From positions 14,689,917 through 14,753,916 of the forward strand of contig NC_092571.1 in NCBI RefSeq assembly GCF_037975245.1: 64,000 nucleotides of DNA, given 5' to 3'. This DNA comes from Apostichopus japonicus (lineage: Eukaryota > Echinodermata > Holothuroidea > Aspidochirotida > Stichopodidae). A model generated the notes under the pieces. The model was not told the DNA's origin and did no database searches. It worked only from the letters and a program-made list of their open reading frames with translations. Position 1 is the first letter of the stretch, and each line of letters opens with the position of its first letter. This document shows, one piece after another, positions 34,195 to 46,270 of this stretch. A program made the translations under genes and the position numbers.

Positions 34195-34495
34195 TTTTGT
34201 GGCATTTTGACGAATTGATGTACCTCAACAATACACCATTTTGGTAGATTTCCATCATTTTGACGAGTTGGTATGTTGTCGTCAAAACGTCAATATCAGA
34301 TTTTTGATGATTTGGTATGATTGTCGTCAAAATTTCAATTTTCATATTCTTGTTATCATGACAAGTTGATACATCTCGACAATATGTAAAGTTTCAGATT
34401 TTTGACGATTTAGAATGTATCGTCAAAACGTTCATTTTCAACTTCTTGTCATAATGACGAGTTGTTAGCATCTCATCAAAACGTCAATTTACATG
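34195..34495. repeat. Minisatellite with GTCGTCAAAACGTCAATTT units
   Basis: About five degenerate units of roughly 55-65 bases, each combining TTTTGACGA(A/G)TTG(A/G)TA with CGTCAAAACGTCAATTT. The words GACGAxTT and CGTCAAAA alternate, so each unit is also weakly palindromic. Confidence 0.75.
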
Positions 34496-35067
34496 TCCCT
34501 TTTGCGCTCCCGCACAGAATACTTTTTGCACTGTCCCTTCAACGAGATTACTTTGACGTTTTTCGTGTTAAAACTTGCATTGAGAATGAAGATGTATACA
34601 GCAACTTCCTTATAAGTGCCTGGCCAAATCTGGCAGGCCTATTATAGCATACTAAATATGTACTGCATCGCAGGTAGTGACTTTTATGGAGGACGGTGCG
34701 CGAGGTCACGCCGAAGAGAAACTCGAAAACAGACAGTTTCGGTGCGGTAAAATAATTATAAGATTGCATTGGTGATAAGGTCAAGAGCACGGAAGTGAGT
34801 CCTTGATCGTGAAACCGGCGCACTTATAAGATAATAATGCCAACACCTGCATTAACAGTGTATAAACCTTCACATCCGGCTCCGTCCGTTGTAATAATTA
34901 TGTATGTAACCGACCATATTGAAACATAATCGATGCCTGCATTTTATTACCATATTCTGATATAGTAGACTAGCGCCCTCGCTTCGGATAGTTTCAAAAT
35001 TTAAATAACGCTGTTTTAATATTGAGGTACAGTATATTTACTCTTTGATTCAGAATATGTTAGGACC

Positions 35068-35349
35068 CAGGTATTCAAAACATTTTTGCTCGGTGCAACC
35101 CCGCTTTTCACTATGAACATGCATTGGTGACCCCTTCAGTTGCGGATTTTTTGGCTTATGAACGGGTTTACCGGAGGAGGTAACCCCGGCTCCCATTTTA
35201 TATGATTACGGGGGCATAGTTGCGAAATGATGTTCTATTTCGGAACTTTGGAAGTGATATATTCCAAGGTTGTTACCACTTTTTTGTTTAAAAATTGTCT
35301 GCAATTTGCTTTGTTCCAAATTTGTTGGCGACCCCAGTTTGAATACCAG
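35068..35349. mobile_element. Possible MITE with CAGGTATTCAAA termini
   Basis: CAGGTATTCAAAACATTT at the left and CAGTTTGAATACCAG at the right form short imperfect inverted repeats 282 bp apart. No target duplication is evident, so this is tentative. Confidence 0.35.
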
Positions 35350-38300
35350 AGCATAATGACACTGTATTTTGGTAGTTAATTAGTACCGATATTGTGTAAC
35401 AGAGACATACCAACTTACCTTACTACCTTCTTGGCCCCTCCCCCCCCCCCCCACACACACACACCCACACAGCCGTAAAGGGGGTGAAGCTACTGGCCAG
35501 GACAAGTACCCCAACCAATGCGATAGTCTCCAATCTGCCACCGTCCTACATACACGTCCCGATCAACCGATCAAATCATGATTTTATTTGTGAAAGAGCG
35601 CTACATAAACTTCAAAAGTATCTGTGAATCTGGCATCAGCTTTTGTCGCATCGTGATATGGATGAACCAGAGCCTGTCGTTCATGATGTACAAACGTATT
35701 TAGATTGGACACATGTAGACGGCTGGGGACAATGGACGCAACCACATATACTTTTGATGGCTTTATCTCCCCAGAAAATAAACCCTCAAACATCTCACCG
35801 CGCGCAACCCCCTGGCAGGCAAATTATTACAAAATTCCTTTTGTAAAGTAAACAAATATATCACATATATTTGCGGTAGAACCTAAACTGTCGAAAATTC
35901 TTCAACAATGTTTCAAATATATATATATAGCACCATTTTGTATCAAAGCAGCTTCCAGTCTATCAAAATTTTGTCCCCTCAGTGAAGCCCCGCCCCCCCC
36001 CCCCCACAGACCTTCAACATATTAACCTTCCCGTTGCGCCCCTGGGGAACAACAATCATTGCATATGTAGCCTACGTTTGAACAGCAAAATCCATGCTCT
36101 TCTTGGTGAAGGTTAACAATAACATGTGTTGCAAAACTCGGCGGCAGTGAGCTATTGTAGGTATTAATAATTTGATAACATCTATAAATCGGTGGCATAT
36201 GAAAGGCTCTATAAATGTACGGTGGGGACGGGAGAAGGGTGGGGAGAGAGAAAACTAGCAGGAAGTTGGTGATTAGCCCCCCAAAAATGTTCAGTGTTGT
36301 AGATTCTATACGGTGGCCACGGTGAGACGTTTGGAATTTTGACTTTAGAGCTCAAAATTTCGAAATGTAACCTAAAAACTTCGAACACTTCCTTGGAATT
36401 TTTAAATTTCGAAATTTTAATGTCTTATTTCCATATTTGTAACTTTCTCTCACAGTTTCGAAAAACAGTTCCGATTTCGACGGATTGTGAGGTATAGGAA
36501 ACTAAGCTAAATATGAAACTACAATTCGATTGCCTGGCACTCTTTCTTACTATACATTTGAATCAAGCTAAGTGTTTCATTAAATGTTTTGAGTGGGGGA
36601 GGGGAGTGGAGGGAGAAAAACCATTGTGCCTTCCCACTTTTGAAAATGAGGGGTATCTGCTCCTCCCCCCCCCCCCCCCTTGGCTACGCCTATTTAAAGT
36701 GGGTAGATCACTCATCCTTTGTGCTATCAAGTTATGGTTATTGAACACGGCAGGATCGATGACAAGGGATTATGAACAACAAACAAAAGTATCAGATTGA
36801 CGCCGTCACGTGCACCGATGTCCTATCATGACGGATATGTTCACTTCCTTATTATCGTTTTACTTTCTGTTAACATCTTTATGTTGCAAATATTAAGTAA
36901 AACCCTGCTTTAAATTAATATGTATGATAGGTTCCAGTCCATACTGAATATGCTTATATCTACCAGTTTAATATCACTGGTTTCATTTGTATCACAGCGT
37001 GGGAAAGGCTATATACAAATATACCCGTTGTTGATATAAACGGTTTGTATATTGTATGGGTAGACCTCCAGTTTGTTCTGTTGGTGTTTCAGTGTCCCTA
37101 ATTGTTTGTATCTCTGTAACTGAAAAAACATATCTGGTGGAATAGGTGTGATTTAGTTCTAGGGGAACATATTCCCCTTGCGGCAGGCAGCCCTGGAGGG
37201 GGTGAAGTGTGATATTCGCCTTCAGGTTGAAGGTGATTTTCGCCGTTTGCCAGGGGCTGCCTTCTACGGGCGCTGGTGTCGTGGGGGGGGGGGGGGAGGG
37301 TGTTTTCGTTTGTGGCATTTTGAATGTTCAAGAGGGGGTGGTGGGATTTGTTTGTCTCCGCCGGTCGGTGGGCCTTTTTATTGTTACGTGAGAATCCAGG
37401 TAGGTTAGGCTATATTGTGTCTAAAGTGGGACAATTTGATTTACTCTTACACTGGAATAATTGTTCCATTTTTACTTTCATGTACTATACTGGCCATGGA
37501 AAACATATCCCTGCATACAGCCTGTATTTTCTCATTCGCTGTGGCAACGTTGACATTTGATGTCGATATTTATGCTCAAAAGGCAGAAATTACGATGAAC
37601 AAATAAAAAAAAATAGATTTGGAATTCAAACATCAAATATCTAGATAAAACATCAAATACTGGAGATAAACTACTTAATATCGATATAAATGTCGAAATT
37701 TGGTGTTAAATCATGGAATTCCAAGATAAGATCTCTATATTTCGGTACGAAACGGTACGCTGGTTGTACCGATCGATGCCATAAATTACGGCAGCTTGTC
37801 GATTAGAAATGAAGTGCTCTGCCATATTAAGGGTGAGGGGAGTAGGGGGGGGGTACTCCCGTCGTAAGAGTTATTCTTTCACCTTGTCCTCAGCTTCCTA
37901 ATAGTTAACCAAAACACCCCCCCCCCCACACCAGATCCTAATTAACGTTCTGATCCTTTTGTTGTTGTTTTCACAAAATGATCGTTTTAAATTATAGGGA
38001 AGTAACTTAATAAATGATTATCTTCAATTCGCATAGACGCTTGCTACGATGATGTTGCTGACATTATATTATATGAATGCAATTATTAACAACTTAGAAA
38101 TTCTCAAAAGTTCTCAAAGGCCGAAGACTTGATCAAGTCTAGTTATGACGTCATCGAGTCATTTGCTAGCATTATTTTCCTTAAGATTTTCTTTATTTAT
38201 ATCAACGTGTTCTTGTTGTTGTTGCATTTCTTTCCGTTTTTATCGTGGAGATTGGTTTTACAGATGCTGAATTTAAAATATTGAAGATTTTGCATGAACA

Positions 38301-38366
38301 AATGATGGCAGGGCGGGTTTCTGCATGTGCCATCCCCTGTTGACATTTTACTTAGTATGTATTTAG
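35350..38366. other. Stretch without supported gene
   Basis: Several poly-C and poly-G runs (35441, 35992, 36666, 37285, 37917), AC/CA repeats near 35452, and G-rich segments that create long but motif-free frames around 36560-37400. No gene is supported. Confidence 0.4.
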
Positions 38367-38673
38367 ATCCTCCTGCAAGCAGGAACTCGCGAAGAAACCA
38401 TCATTGGCTTGTCAAAGCCGCAAGCTGATCGAAGTCAGTCTCTTAGATTCATATTTAACGTCCATGATTATGAATTGTCAATTGTCAACAACTCTGTAAC
38501 TGAAAACATTTTGTTTTTAGCCTCTGAAGAAGATCCTGCTAGGTTCGAAACGTCAGCCAACTTACTTTTACACAACTATGTAACTGGATGACATACATTA
38601 ATCTTGGATTGACTCGAACTCGGGACCTTATTATGATTGAAAGGCACCGGCGTTAACCACTGAGCTAGCACTC
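38367..38673 (-). mobile_element. tRNA-derived SINE, copy 2 (longer)
   Basis: Shares the head (TGAGCTAGCACTC end, CGAACTCGGGACC B-box complement) and body with copy 1 at 31495-31709. It carries an extra roughly 85-base block ending in a repeated AACT(A/C)TGTAACTGG word. That block contains CCTCTGAAGAAGATCCTGC followed by TAGGTTCGAAACGTCAGCC. Its 5' tRNA-like end continues into the 14-bp satellite at 38674-38827. Confidence 0.75.
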
Positions 38674-38827
38674 GTGAGCTAACACTCATGAGCTAACACT
38701 CTTGAGCTAACACTCCCGAGCTAACACTCACGAGCTAACACTCACGATCTAACACTCACGAGCTAACACTCCTGAGCTAACACTCCTGAGGCAACACTCC
38801 TGAGCTAACACTCATGAGCTAACACTT
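38663..38827. repeat. 14-bp minisatellite derived from the SINE A-box region
   Basis: About 11 copies of GAGCTAACACTCNN in a row, with variants GATCTAACACTC and GAGGCAACACTC. The unit is identical to the end of the adjacent SINE's tRNA-like head (GAGCTAACACTC in copy 1), so the array grew from the SINE terminus. Confidence 0.93.
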
Positions 38828-40645
38828 TGAAATAAGAACAGAAGACAAAGAGAAAGTGAAAGGTTACAGATCCTATTGGCACTATACTATATGACATCAT
38901 AGATTTACAAAACTAAACAAGGATATGGCGGGGGAGTCATGAAAGGAACAATACTTTTCGCACTTTCACAAAGATCTCTGTCACATATATGCTTACAAGA
39001 TTATGATTGGCTTGTGTATTCTTTTAACATATTGGGAGAATGGACATGCCTGTAGTATTTAAATGACAACTTAGAGGAAATCAGCTAACTTGGGAATTGG
39101 TTGATCACGGGCGTCGATTAAAGGGGAACGTTTGTGTGTTGTGTATCGGTAGGGAGACATCATTCCCCATCCTAGTTTTGTAATATGGCGTCTTCCATGA
39201 GCCAGTTTACGCCAAACAATGTGTATATAGTACCGAGCCAGGCTGGGGCAGGAGTAGGGGATCCCCCCTGTGCAAGACTAATGTACCCCAAACTGCATAT
39301 ATAATTGTGCTTCCCAATATTTATTTTCAACTTTTGAACAGGTACCGGTATAGTTTACGGTACTGTGATGGTGATGGTTTCCATACATGATAGAGTAGGC
39401 TACAATACCAGTAAGCAATACCGACGATCTGCTATAATATCGGCTATGATTCATGATAACTCTATATCAATGTAACAGACTTTTCATTTTCTTGAATATT
39501 GACACACTATTGGATGAGTTTCACCGCAAGTTACACGAATATTGTGCCTCTCTATAAATATATGGTATCCCTCCCCCACCCTTCTCCCCTTTAGAACTTC
39601 CTGTCCATGTGTCTGTCTCTAGATACTCAAACGCGTCATTGTGTTTTAACACCGTCGGTTCTCTAAGCTCAGCTTCAACAAATCACAAAATGCGATATGC
39701 GTTATTATTATTATTATTATGATTTTTATGATTTTTATTGTTGTTATTATTATTGTTATTATTATTATTTTTTATCATCATTATCATTATTATTATAAGT
39801 AGTAGTAGTATAGTATAGTAGTATTAGTAATGTTACTTGTTGTAGTTTTATTATATTATAATTATTATTATTATAATTGTAATTATTGTTATTATTATTA
39901 TTGTTGTTATTATTTTTATTATTTTACAGCTACTCAATGACCATGGGTGAGTGGACGTTCGTGCTAAAGACAGCGGAACCGATTGCTGATTAATAACCCT
40001 ACCAAATTTAAGATCACAGGAAACACTCTCGCGCTAAGCATTGGGATTGTTATCATGATGTGTGTTTTGCTTTAGTGCAGCATCATCTACGGCCAAGTAT
40101 CGGAAACACAAAGATATGCCTATACTAGTCCCAAAGATCAAATATCCCTGAATTAAAATCGAAATCATTCCTACTAGCACAACTTACAGACATGGCCTTA
40201 CACACACGCAAAACTCAAATGAAGAAAATACAAATGATAGATCAGTTTACTAGTCTTCTTCGCTGCAATAAACCAGTTCGACTCACCGTCGAAACCGGTC
40301 ACCATGGTAACTATTACGTCGACATTCCTATCTGTCGGTCGTGCTGATTACACATATTGTCCGCATGGGAAGTGTTTAGTTCTGATGATTAACGCAACTC
40401 CATGCTCCGACCAATCACAGTCGACTTCAGTGTTGTAGGCCGACAGCCAGTATAGATACAATGCAAATATACAGCTGTGCTTTTATGCATCCAGTGCAAG
40501 TTATAGCACGGACGGTTTGATGTCTTTTACACGTAGTTGGCAGTGTAATTGTGTTCCGTATGTAAAAGCGTGTTCGTTCAGTCGGCCAGACTAGATTGTC
40601 GCACTTAAAGATTGTGATCTTGTGTGAGAAATATTTCTACAACAA
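38828..40645. other. Stretch without gene; simple repeats at 39700-39930
   Basis: The region 39701-39930 is a long imperfect (TTA)/(TTG)/(ATT) microsatellite. The rest is unremarkable. Confidence 0.5.
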
Positions 40646-40810
40646 ATGCGCCGTATATCATATAATACAGAGTACAAATTAGCAGTGATTGCCCGCGTTC
40701 GTTTCTTACAAAGTCGACAGGCAACTTTCCCAAAGACTATAGATGACTGTCTCGTGTTCATTAAGGTCGAAATTTGTGACTTGTTCGGTTGGAGGAACAA
40801 ACATTGGTAG
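40646..40810 (+). CDS. Short ORF with a hint of a Tigger/CENPB-type N-terminal motif
   Basis: ATG at 40646 opens a 54-residue frame beginning MRRISYNTEYKLAVIARV and ending FGWRNKHW before TAG at 40808. The first 18 residues resemble the SYTxEFKLxVV start of Brinker/CENP-B-type DNA-binding domains found in Tigger-like transposases and derived host genes. The rest does not fit the family pattern. It lies about 390 bases upstream of the FLYWCH exon on the same strand. It could be an upstream ORF of that transcript, a transposon fossil or chance. Function is unknown. Confidence 0.25.
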   Translation: MRRISYNTEYKLAVIARVRFLQSRQATFPKTIDDCLVFIKVEICDLFGWRNKHW

Positions 40811-41197
40811 AAAACTGGAATTTTGTATAAAGATCTAAAAGAAGTGTTTCGTTCTTGCTATTTTTTCTTTCGTGGCATCGTGTAATATGTGATACAAGCT
40901 CTGTTTTTTGGATCAATGTGTCTTCTACACTGAGCTAGCTATAACTGCTACGGTACGTTGATTACTATGAACAGAGTATAATTGGACCATACTCATTCCA
41001 GGGTGCGCCGTGTGCACACGGAATACGTCAATGTTGAGATAGCACACTGCGCAGAAGCAAATTACTCTGCACGATAAAATCATTACGGTGTTCAAAGCTA
41101 GACATTTCTGCGAATGCGGTGAAAGTACGGATCTGACCTTCACTTTATACAGAAGTTTGACAGAATTTTTATTTATCACCCAAGAGAAGGATATACG

Positions 41198-42000
41198 ATG
41201 AAAATGATGAATGCAACACTATATGATGTAGAAGAATTAGCACTTTCATCCAGAGGGCGAGGCTATTACATAAATAAATATGTTTACGTTCGAGATAAAG
41301 AACGCCAGGGAAAAATTTACGTTCGCTGCCAAGAGCGTAAGATATGCCAAGCTAGAGCTGTTATTTTCCCAGATTTGAAAAAGGGGCGTCTTATGCACAC
41401 ACCTCACACCCACGATCCACCGGAAGTTACCCAAATGAGCAATAAAATTCGCCTTTTACTTCCACCACGAAAACGCGGACCCGTGAAGGGGACCATTCGT
41501 ATGTTCCGCAATGGAGCACCGTTGAACGCAGGGAGAAAACAACCAAGAAAACGTGCCGTAGAAAAGGCATTCGCATCGAGAGTAGTACCCATGTCAGTCT
41601 CAAATGCTTACTTGCCCGCTGATGTCCAGCTTGAGGAACAGCAGCTTCTTGAAAGTTTCAGACAAAACGCTTATACGGCGTCCACTTCTCGAGACAGTGA
41701 CGTCACGGTCAGTTTTCCTGTCCCCGACGATGAAAATGACCCAATCGAAGAGGAGAACTACGGTGGTGGCTTTGAACAAGAATTTGCAGGGCCAAGTACT
41801 TCCACTGATGAAGGGGAGAGCTTTTACGTAGTCAATGTTGATGAGGATGGTTTCATCCCGGAAGTCGAAGAGGCTGGGCTTGAAGATCTCGAGTCATCAA
41901 AACAACACGTTGTGATTAAATCTCAAACAGAGGACTCTGAGGAAAAGGAACTACGGGTACCAGACGAACGCAAACGCCCTGGTGGTTGTCGAGAATTTCA
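41198..42000 (+). CDS. FLYWCH-type zinc-finger protein, first coding exon
   Basis: ATG at 41198 opens 267 codons that end in a strong GTAAGT donor at 42001; unspliced reading meets TAA at 42002-42004. Residues about 17-73 form a FLYWCH-like zinc finger: GRGYYINKYVYVRDKERQGK, YVRCQERKICQARAV and HTPHTHDPP. The ligands would be C44, C50, H70 and H72 (Cys-x5-Cys ... His-x-His), and the usual Trp two residues before the first Cys is Val42 here. A basic stretch (PPRKRGPVKG, GRKQPRKRAVEK, about 89-124) looks like a nuclear-localisation or DNA-contact region. The remainder is strongly acidic and Ser/Glu-rich, as in activation domains. FLYWCH domains bind DNA and occur in regulators and in some Mutator-like transposases. 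No transposase domain is present, so a host DNA-binding regulator is favoured. Confidence 0.75.
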
Positions 42001-42496
42001 GTAAGTATATATCTTTACATAATAATTGTTTAATTCGTTCGCAGAAGAATAACTTCGTCCCTCCTTATTCACTCTTTACGCCATAGCATTTTCTTCCACC
42101 GTTCCGGGCTGTACTGACATGGGAATTAAGAAATACTTGGAAATGAAATACCAGCCTCTGTAAAAGCCCTCGGATTTGGGTTATCCCGGAACGATTACGT
42201 CATCACTTGACGTTTGTATTTCTGACCGTGTCAACACTCTACTTTCAGGTCAACTTACATACGCTGTATTGTTGCGACTAGTGTAGAAGTTGCTGATACA
42301 TACACATGCGTACCAAGGTATAATACAAACTCACCGGTGTCTGTACTGCTCTGATTGGGAGAATTTGTAATGAGAAAGTTGCTGCAGGTGGGAAAGTTTC
42401 GTGGCGAACCATAGCTAGCTAACTTCGTCAAGAAAGGAACATCTTTTCCTTTTCCGTTCACTTACACTGGCAAAGACTTAGTTTAATTGTTACTAG

Positions 42497-42783
42497 GATT
42501 TATTTACGAAAATTACGAGGCAATGGACCGCAGGCAACGTTTACAAGATGTCGGCGGGTACTCTTTGGACGAGTTAGGCGAGGACTTTAACAGCAAATTT
42601 CACATAGAGTCTGGTGTCCTGTCCAGAGAGCCACTTGAAGATTTGCCGGAAGAAGATGTCTCCTCACCTGACATTGACAGAGTTAAAAAGACAAGTTGCC
42701 CAATTAAAGGTGGATGGCGTCGACAAAGCGATACAAATCGAAGAAAGGGTTTTTTGAGGCAAGACATAACATCTCCGGTTTAA
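42497..42783 (+). CDS. Possible second exon of the FLYWCH gene
   Basis: After a TTACTAG acceptor a frame stays open for 95 codons to TAA at 42781: FIYENYEAMDRRQRLQDVGG, YSLDELGEDFNSKFHIESG, then LPEEDVSSPDIDRVKK and a basic tail. Composition (acidic, then Lys/Arg-rich) resembles the preceding exon. The phase is wrong for a direct join from the donor at 42001. That join would instead read IYLRKLRGNGPQ and stop at TAA after about 31 codons. The long frame would need another donor, or an acceptor inside this exon (CGCAG near 42532 gives a matching phase). The exon is plausible, but its translated frame is unresolved. Confidence 0.35.
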
Positions 42784-42950
42784 TGAGGTCTAGCCTAGGC
42801 CTATGACGTAGGTTAGTTAAGCCACAATAGCCTAGTCCTAGCACTAGTAACAATAGTAGCACTAAAAGTGAGTAGGCTAATGGGCCTAACTTAGGCCCAA
42901 CCCCATTTCTAGAAGGCCTGCGACCACTAACGCTAAGACCAGTATAGTAA

Positions 42951-43535
42951 AGGCTTCATAATTGACGCACCCCCGTAATTGACGCACCTTCAATTATTAC
43001 TAGCAACGATACAGCAGGCCACCTAAACTTTTTGCAGTCAAGCAGAATGACATATTTTATGATTTTGAATCCATTTCAGCTATTTGCTGACCATATTGTG
43101 GTATTTTTTAAGCTTTTAACACCCTCCGACCAGTTTTGCACATTTTTTGGTCATTTGGAAATCTTACTCCCTAAAAATAATCAACATTACCTCAATATGA
43201 TAACACTGCTCTCTGGAACCTGACCAGTCTGAGCTTAGAGGCTCAGAGCATAGCAAACAGCATCTAAAGTCAATGGATGTATACCAAGGCCTACACTACA
43301 GTTAGCTTTACAACGAATGTGTCAATTTAGGGGTATGAAAGAACTTGACACGGCAGACATTTTGTGGTTAAATTCTGCTCAATTGTACGGTGCATAAGCT
43401 CAGAACATTAAATATTTTGAGATCATAACATTTCTGAGGAACTACACATATGAAAAACATATACAGTCGAGTGATTTGGATTTTTCCTTGATAGATTTCG
43501 TTGATCAAATCCTTAAGTGCGTCAGTTATGAGCCC
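42951..43535. mobile_element. DNA element with GGCTCATAATTGACGCAC termini
   Basis: The left end GGCTTCATAATTGACGCAC is repeated once more just inside (GTAATTGACGCACC). The right end GTGCGTCAGTTATGAGCCC is its inverted repeat. The roughly 585-bp body has no transposase. The superfamily is undetermined, because no clear target duplication is visible. Confidence 0.65.
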
Positions 43536-44229
43536 ACCATGCTACTAGTAATAGCCCAATACTCAAACAGGTAGGACCTAGGCCTACAGTCTAATTGGCC
43601 TTTGTTTCATAGGCCTATGACCCAACTACATTTGCTTGCATCAAGGGTAGGCATAATTACTTAGTATTAGTAATACTAACACTTCAGACAGATCAGAATT
43701 TGGCAATTAATCACAACATTGACATTTACAGGTCTGTTAGTGTTACACTTACAGCGCAGGCCTAAGTCAGGTTGCACATAGATGTCACTGATCAATACTG
43801 TGTGTGACTACATAGTATACAATCTAGTACTATTGTAGTGATGTGTGACTGAGTGCATTCCCTTTCTCATTATTTATCTCCATTGCACATGAACAACTTA
43901 TAATACATATTTTATCATAACCTGCAACAAAGTAATATGTTCAGAAAGCAGAAATAATTCATGTTTGCATAAGATGAATTGTCAAAACTGTTTAAATGCA
44001 GTCAAGGAGACCTGACAAAAGCAAAAGTTTTTAAGATCAGGCCACCTTGAAAAACCAAAATAAACTAACTTATAATTCCCACGGTATCCCCTTACCCCAT
44101 TATACTAACTTAAAACTCCACATACCCTCCCTCCCACTCCTGCCGAACTCAATGCCTGACCCACACCCAACCTCTAAGCACAACTGTGGTAGAATAGTAA
44201 AATAGCAAACAGGGAAACAATATGGTTCA
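43536..44229. other. Stretch without supported feature
   Basis: AT-rich sequence between a TIR element and a LINE fragment. Nothing recognised. Confidence 0.4.
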
Positions 44230-45140
44230 ATGATCTAATAAATATTCTTTAAGGGCTGTTTTGAAGAAATGAAGGCTAGTTGACAAGCGATAAATTATTA
44301 CAAATTTAGGACCATTTCAGTTCGTTGACTTGTAGAGGATTTAACAATGTTAGGGTAGAATTTCCCTTTGCTTTGTGTATCATATATTTGTCATTTATCA
44401 TTGTGAAGTGAGTAGAAAACTTGAGAGGAATTAAGTTCCTATAAAACTTGTCCATAAAGGTTCCTAGCTGTTATTTTTAAATGTCAAAAATACTGAGTGA
44501 TACGTAGTGCTGAAAAAAGAGCTGATGTGTGGAGGTCACAGTATCCTGTATTCACAATAAACCTTGCAGGATGCTTTTGAATAATAGAAAGGCGATTAAT
44601 AATAGAAGGATAAATGATAGCCCAAACAATAGCACAGTAATTTAAATAAGGCAAAGCCAACATGTTATATAAAGATAGAAAGAATGTGTCGAGGGAAAAG
44701 GAAGTTTAGTCTATTGATAACGCCTATGTTCCTTGATATTGTACTAGCTACCTTTTGAACATGAGAAATCAAGCTAAGGTTCTTATCAATACCTAGAAAT
44801 TTTGTTTCTCGAACAGAAGAGATCTTCTCATATTATCAATGAAAATTTCAATATTGGGAACAGTCTACTGGTGGGTATGCAATCCGATAAAGTTAGTTTT
44901 ACTCGCATTCAAGGAGAGTATAAATTTGCTTTAATCCATGTTGAAATATTTCTTAATGCAATGTTAATTTATACTGAGGCCACCTTAGAGGGATCAGAAT
45001 GTTTATAAAAAGATTGGTATCATCTGCAATGAGAATGCGTGACAGATAATTAGACGTAGCATTTATATAATTTACATACATGATGAATAAAATAGATCCC
45101 CGGGGGACACCACAAGAAATATCTAAGTACTTTGAGTGAG
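44230..45140 (-). pseudogene. LINE reverse-transcriptase fragment, degraded
   Basis: Minus-strand translation from about 45125 leftward gives GVPRGSILFIMYVNYI and RILIADDTNLFINI, which are motifs B and C of a non-LTR reverse transcriptase. It is followed by SLNASKTNFIGLHTHQ, LPYLNYCAIVWAI and INRLSIIQKHPARFIVN, the downstream thumb/post-palm region. Several stops and frameshifts show it is dead. It is a CR1/L2/Jockey-group element distinct from the copies at 7-11 kb, truncated 5' of motif B. Confidence 0.85.
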
Positions 45141-46270
45141 TGAAAGTTAATAAAACGTATTGCTGGTGCTTTCAATGCTTGTAAACGATCGTTAGGACAG
45201 ATGAACGGCAAAACATGTAAATCGTATGCACAGAACGTCTGCTGTTCATTGAACAGTTATATTGATAGTTTGTACTGTTATCTGCCAGCAGTATGGTTAA
45301 TCCAATGCCTATAATTGCACTAGCTGTTAAAATGACGGTTACAACTTTAGTATCCACTGTCCCATCCTCCCTAATCTTCCATTTTCAAGAAGATAAAAAA
45401 AGGCAGTGCGGTACTTCACTTAGGGCATGGGAACATGAAAGTAAGTTTAATAAAATTTGGTGTCAAGTAAAATATGGCCTGTGATCTAAGTAATATATAA
45501 ACCAAAGACTCAACCAGCACTTTTAAGGACATTCACTGGTCTCCCAGCGCTCCCCCCTCACTCCCCTCATCCTTTTGTCATCCATGTAACAGACCTTCAA
45601 CACATACTTCACATGAGAAAGCAAGGTATATAGGTTAACATATAAACCACTTTCATATGTAGTACTGTAGCTTTCAGTGATATGCCCATCTTTGAATTAA
45701 TAATTATTTCCTTTAAAATCTAATGTAAATTAAGTAGATATTACATGGATGTCTATGTGCTTAGTGCTAGGAAGATACATTACCTTAAAGGCAAAGAGAA
45801 AGAGCAATTAGTTTTTTAAAAAAAAAAAATCAAATTGACTTGGTCTTCTTAATCTCATAATTTCATGTTTCCTGTAAACAAGCCTGTAAATTCAATCCCT
45901 TGGCTTTTCATCAAAATCAGATAAGATGTATACTGTGTGTATGGAGATGATATTCTGTAGCACATTTTTAGGTTTTGTATCTCATAGTGTATATTTTCTT
46001 ACCCAACAAATATTAAGCTAGTCTAGATTTAAAGCAGTAATGTTGAATTTAATCGGTTTAATGATCATGGCTGTCTGGTGGTCTGAAACAACCGAGACAA
46101 CAACCTCTATATTGTTTTCTAATATATCAGTTTCGGTATCTAGTAGTGTTTCATCAACATTACAAGCTGCTGTTACTGTAATCATGGAGCTAAAAACAGC
46201 TCCATGTTGTAATCATCTTCCATAGAGTAAATTGAATTACAGTGACAATGTGAAAACACACAGCATATAT
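45141..46270. other. Stretch without supported feature
   Basis: AT-rich with an A run near 45821. No gene recognised. Confidence 0.4.

Noticed and set aside
41404-41831. Additional frames on both strands within the FLYWCH exon
   Set aside because: Shadows of the 268-codon frame, which has the zinc-finger motif.
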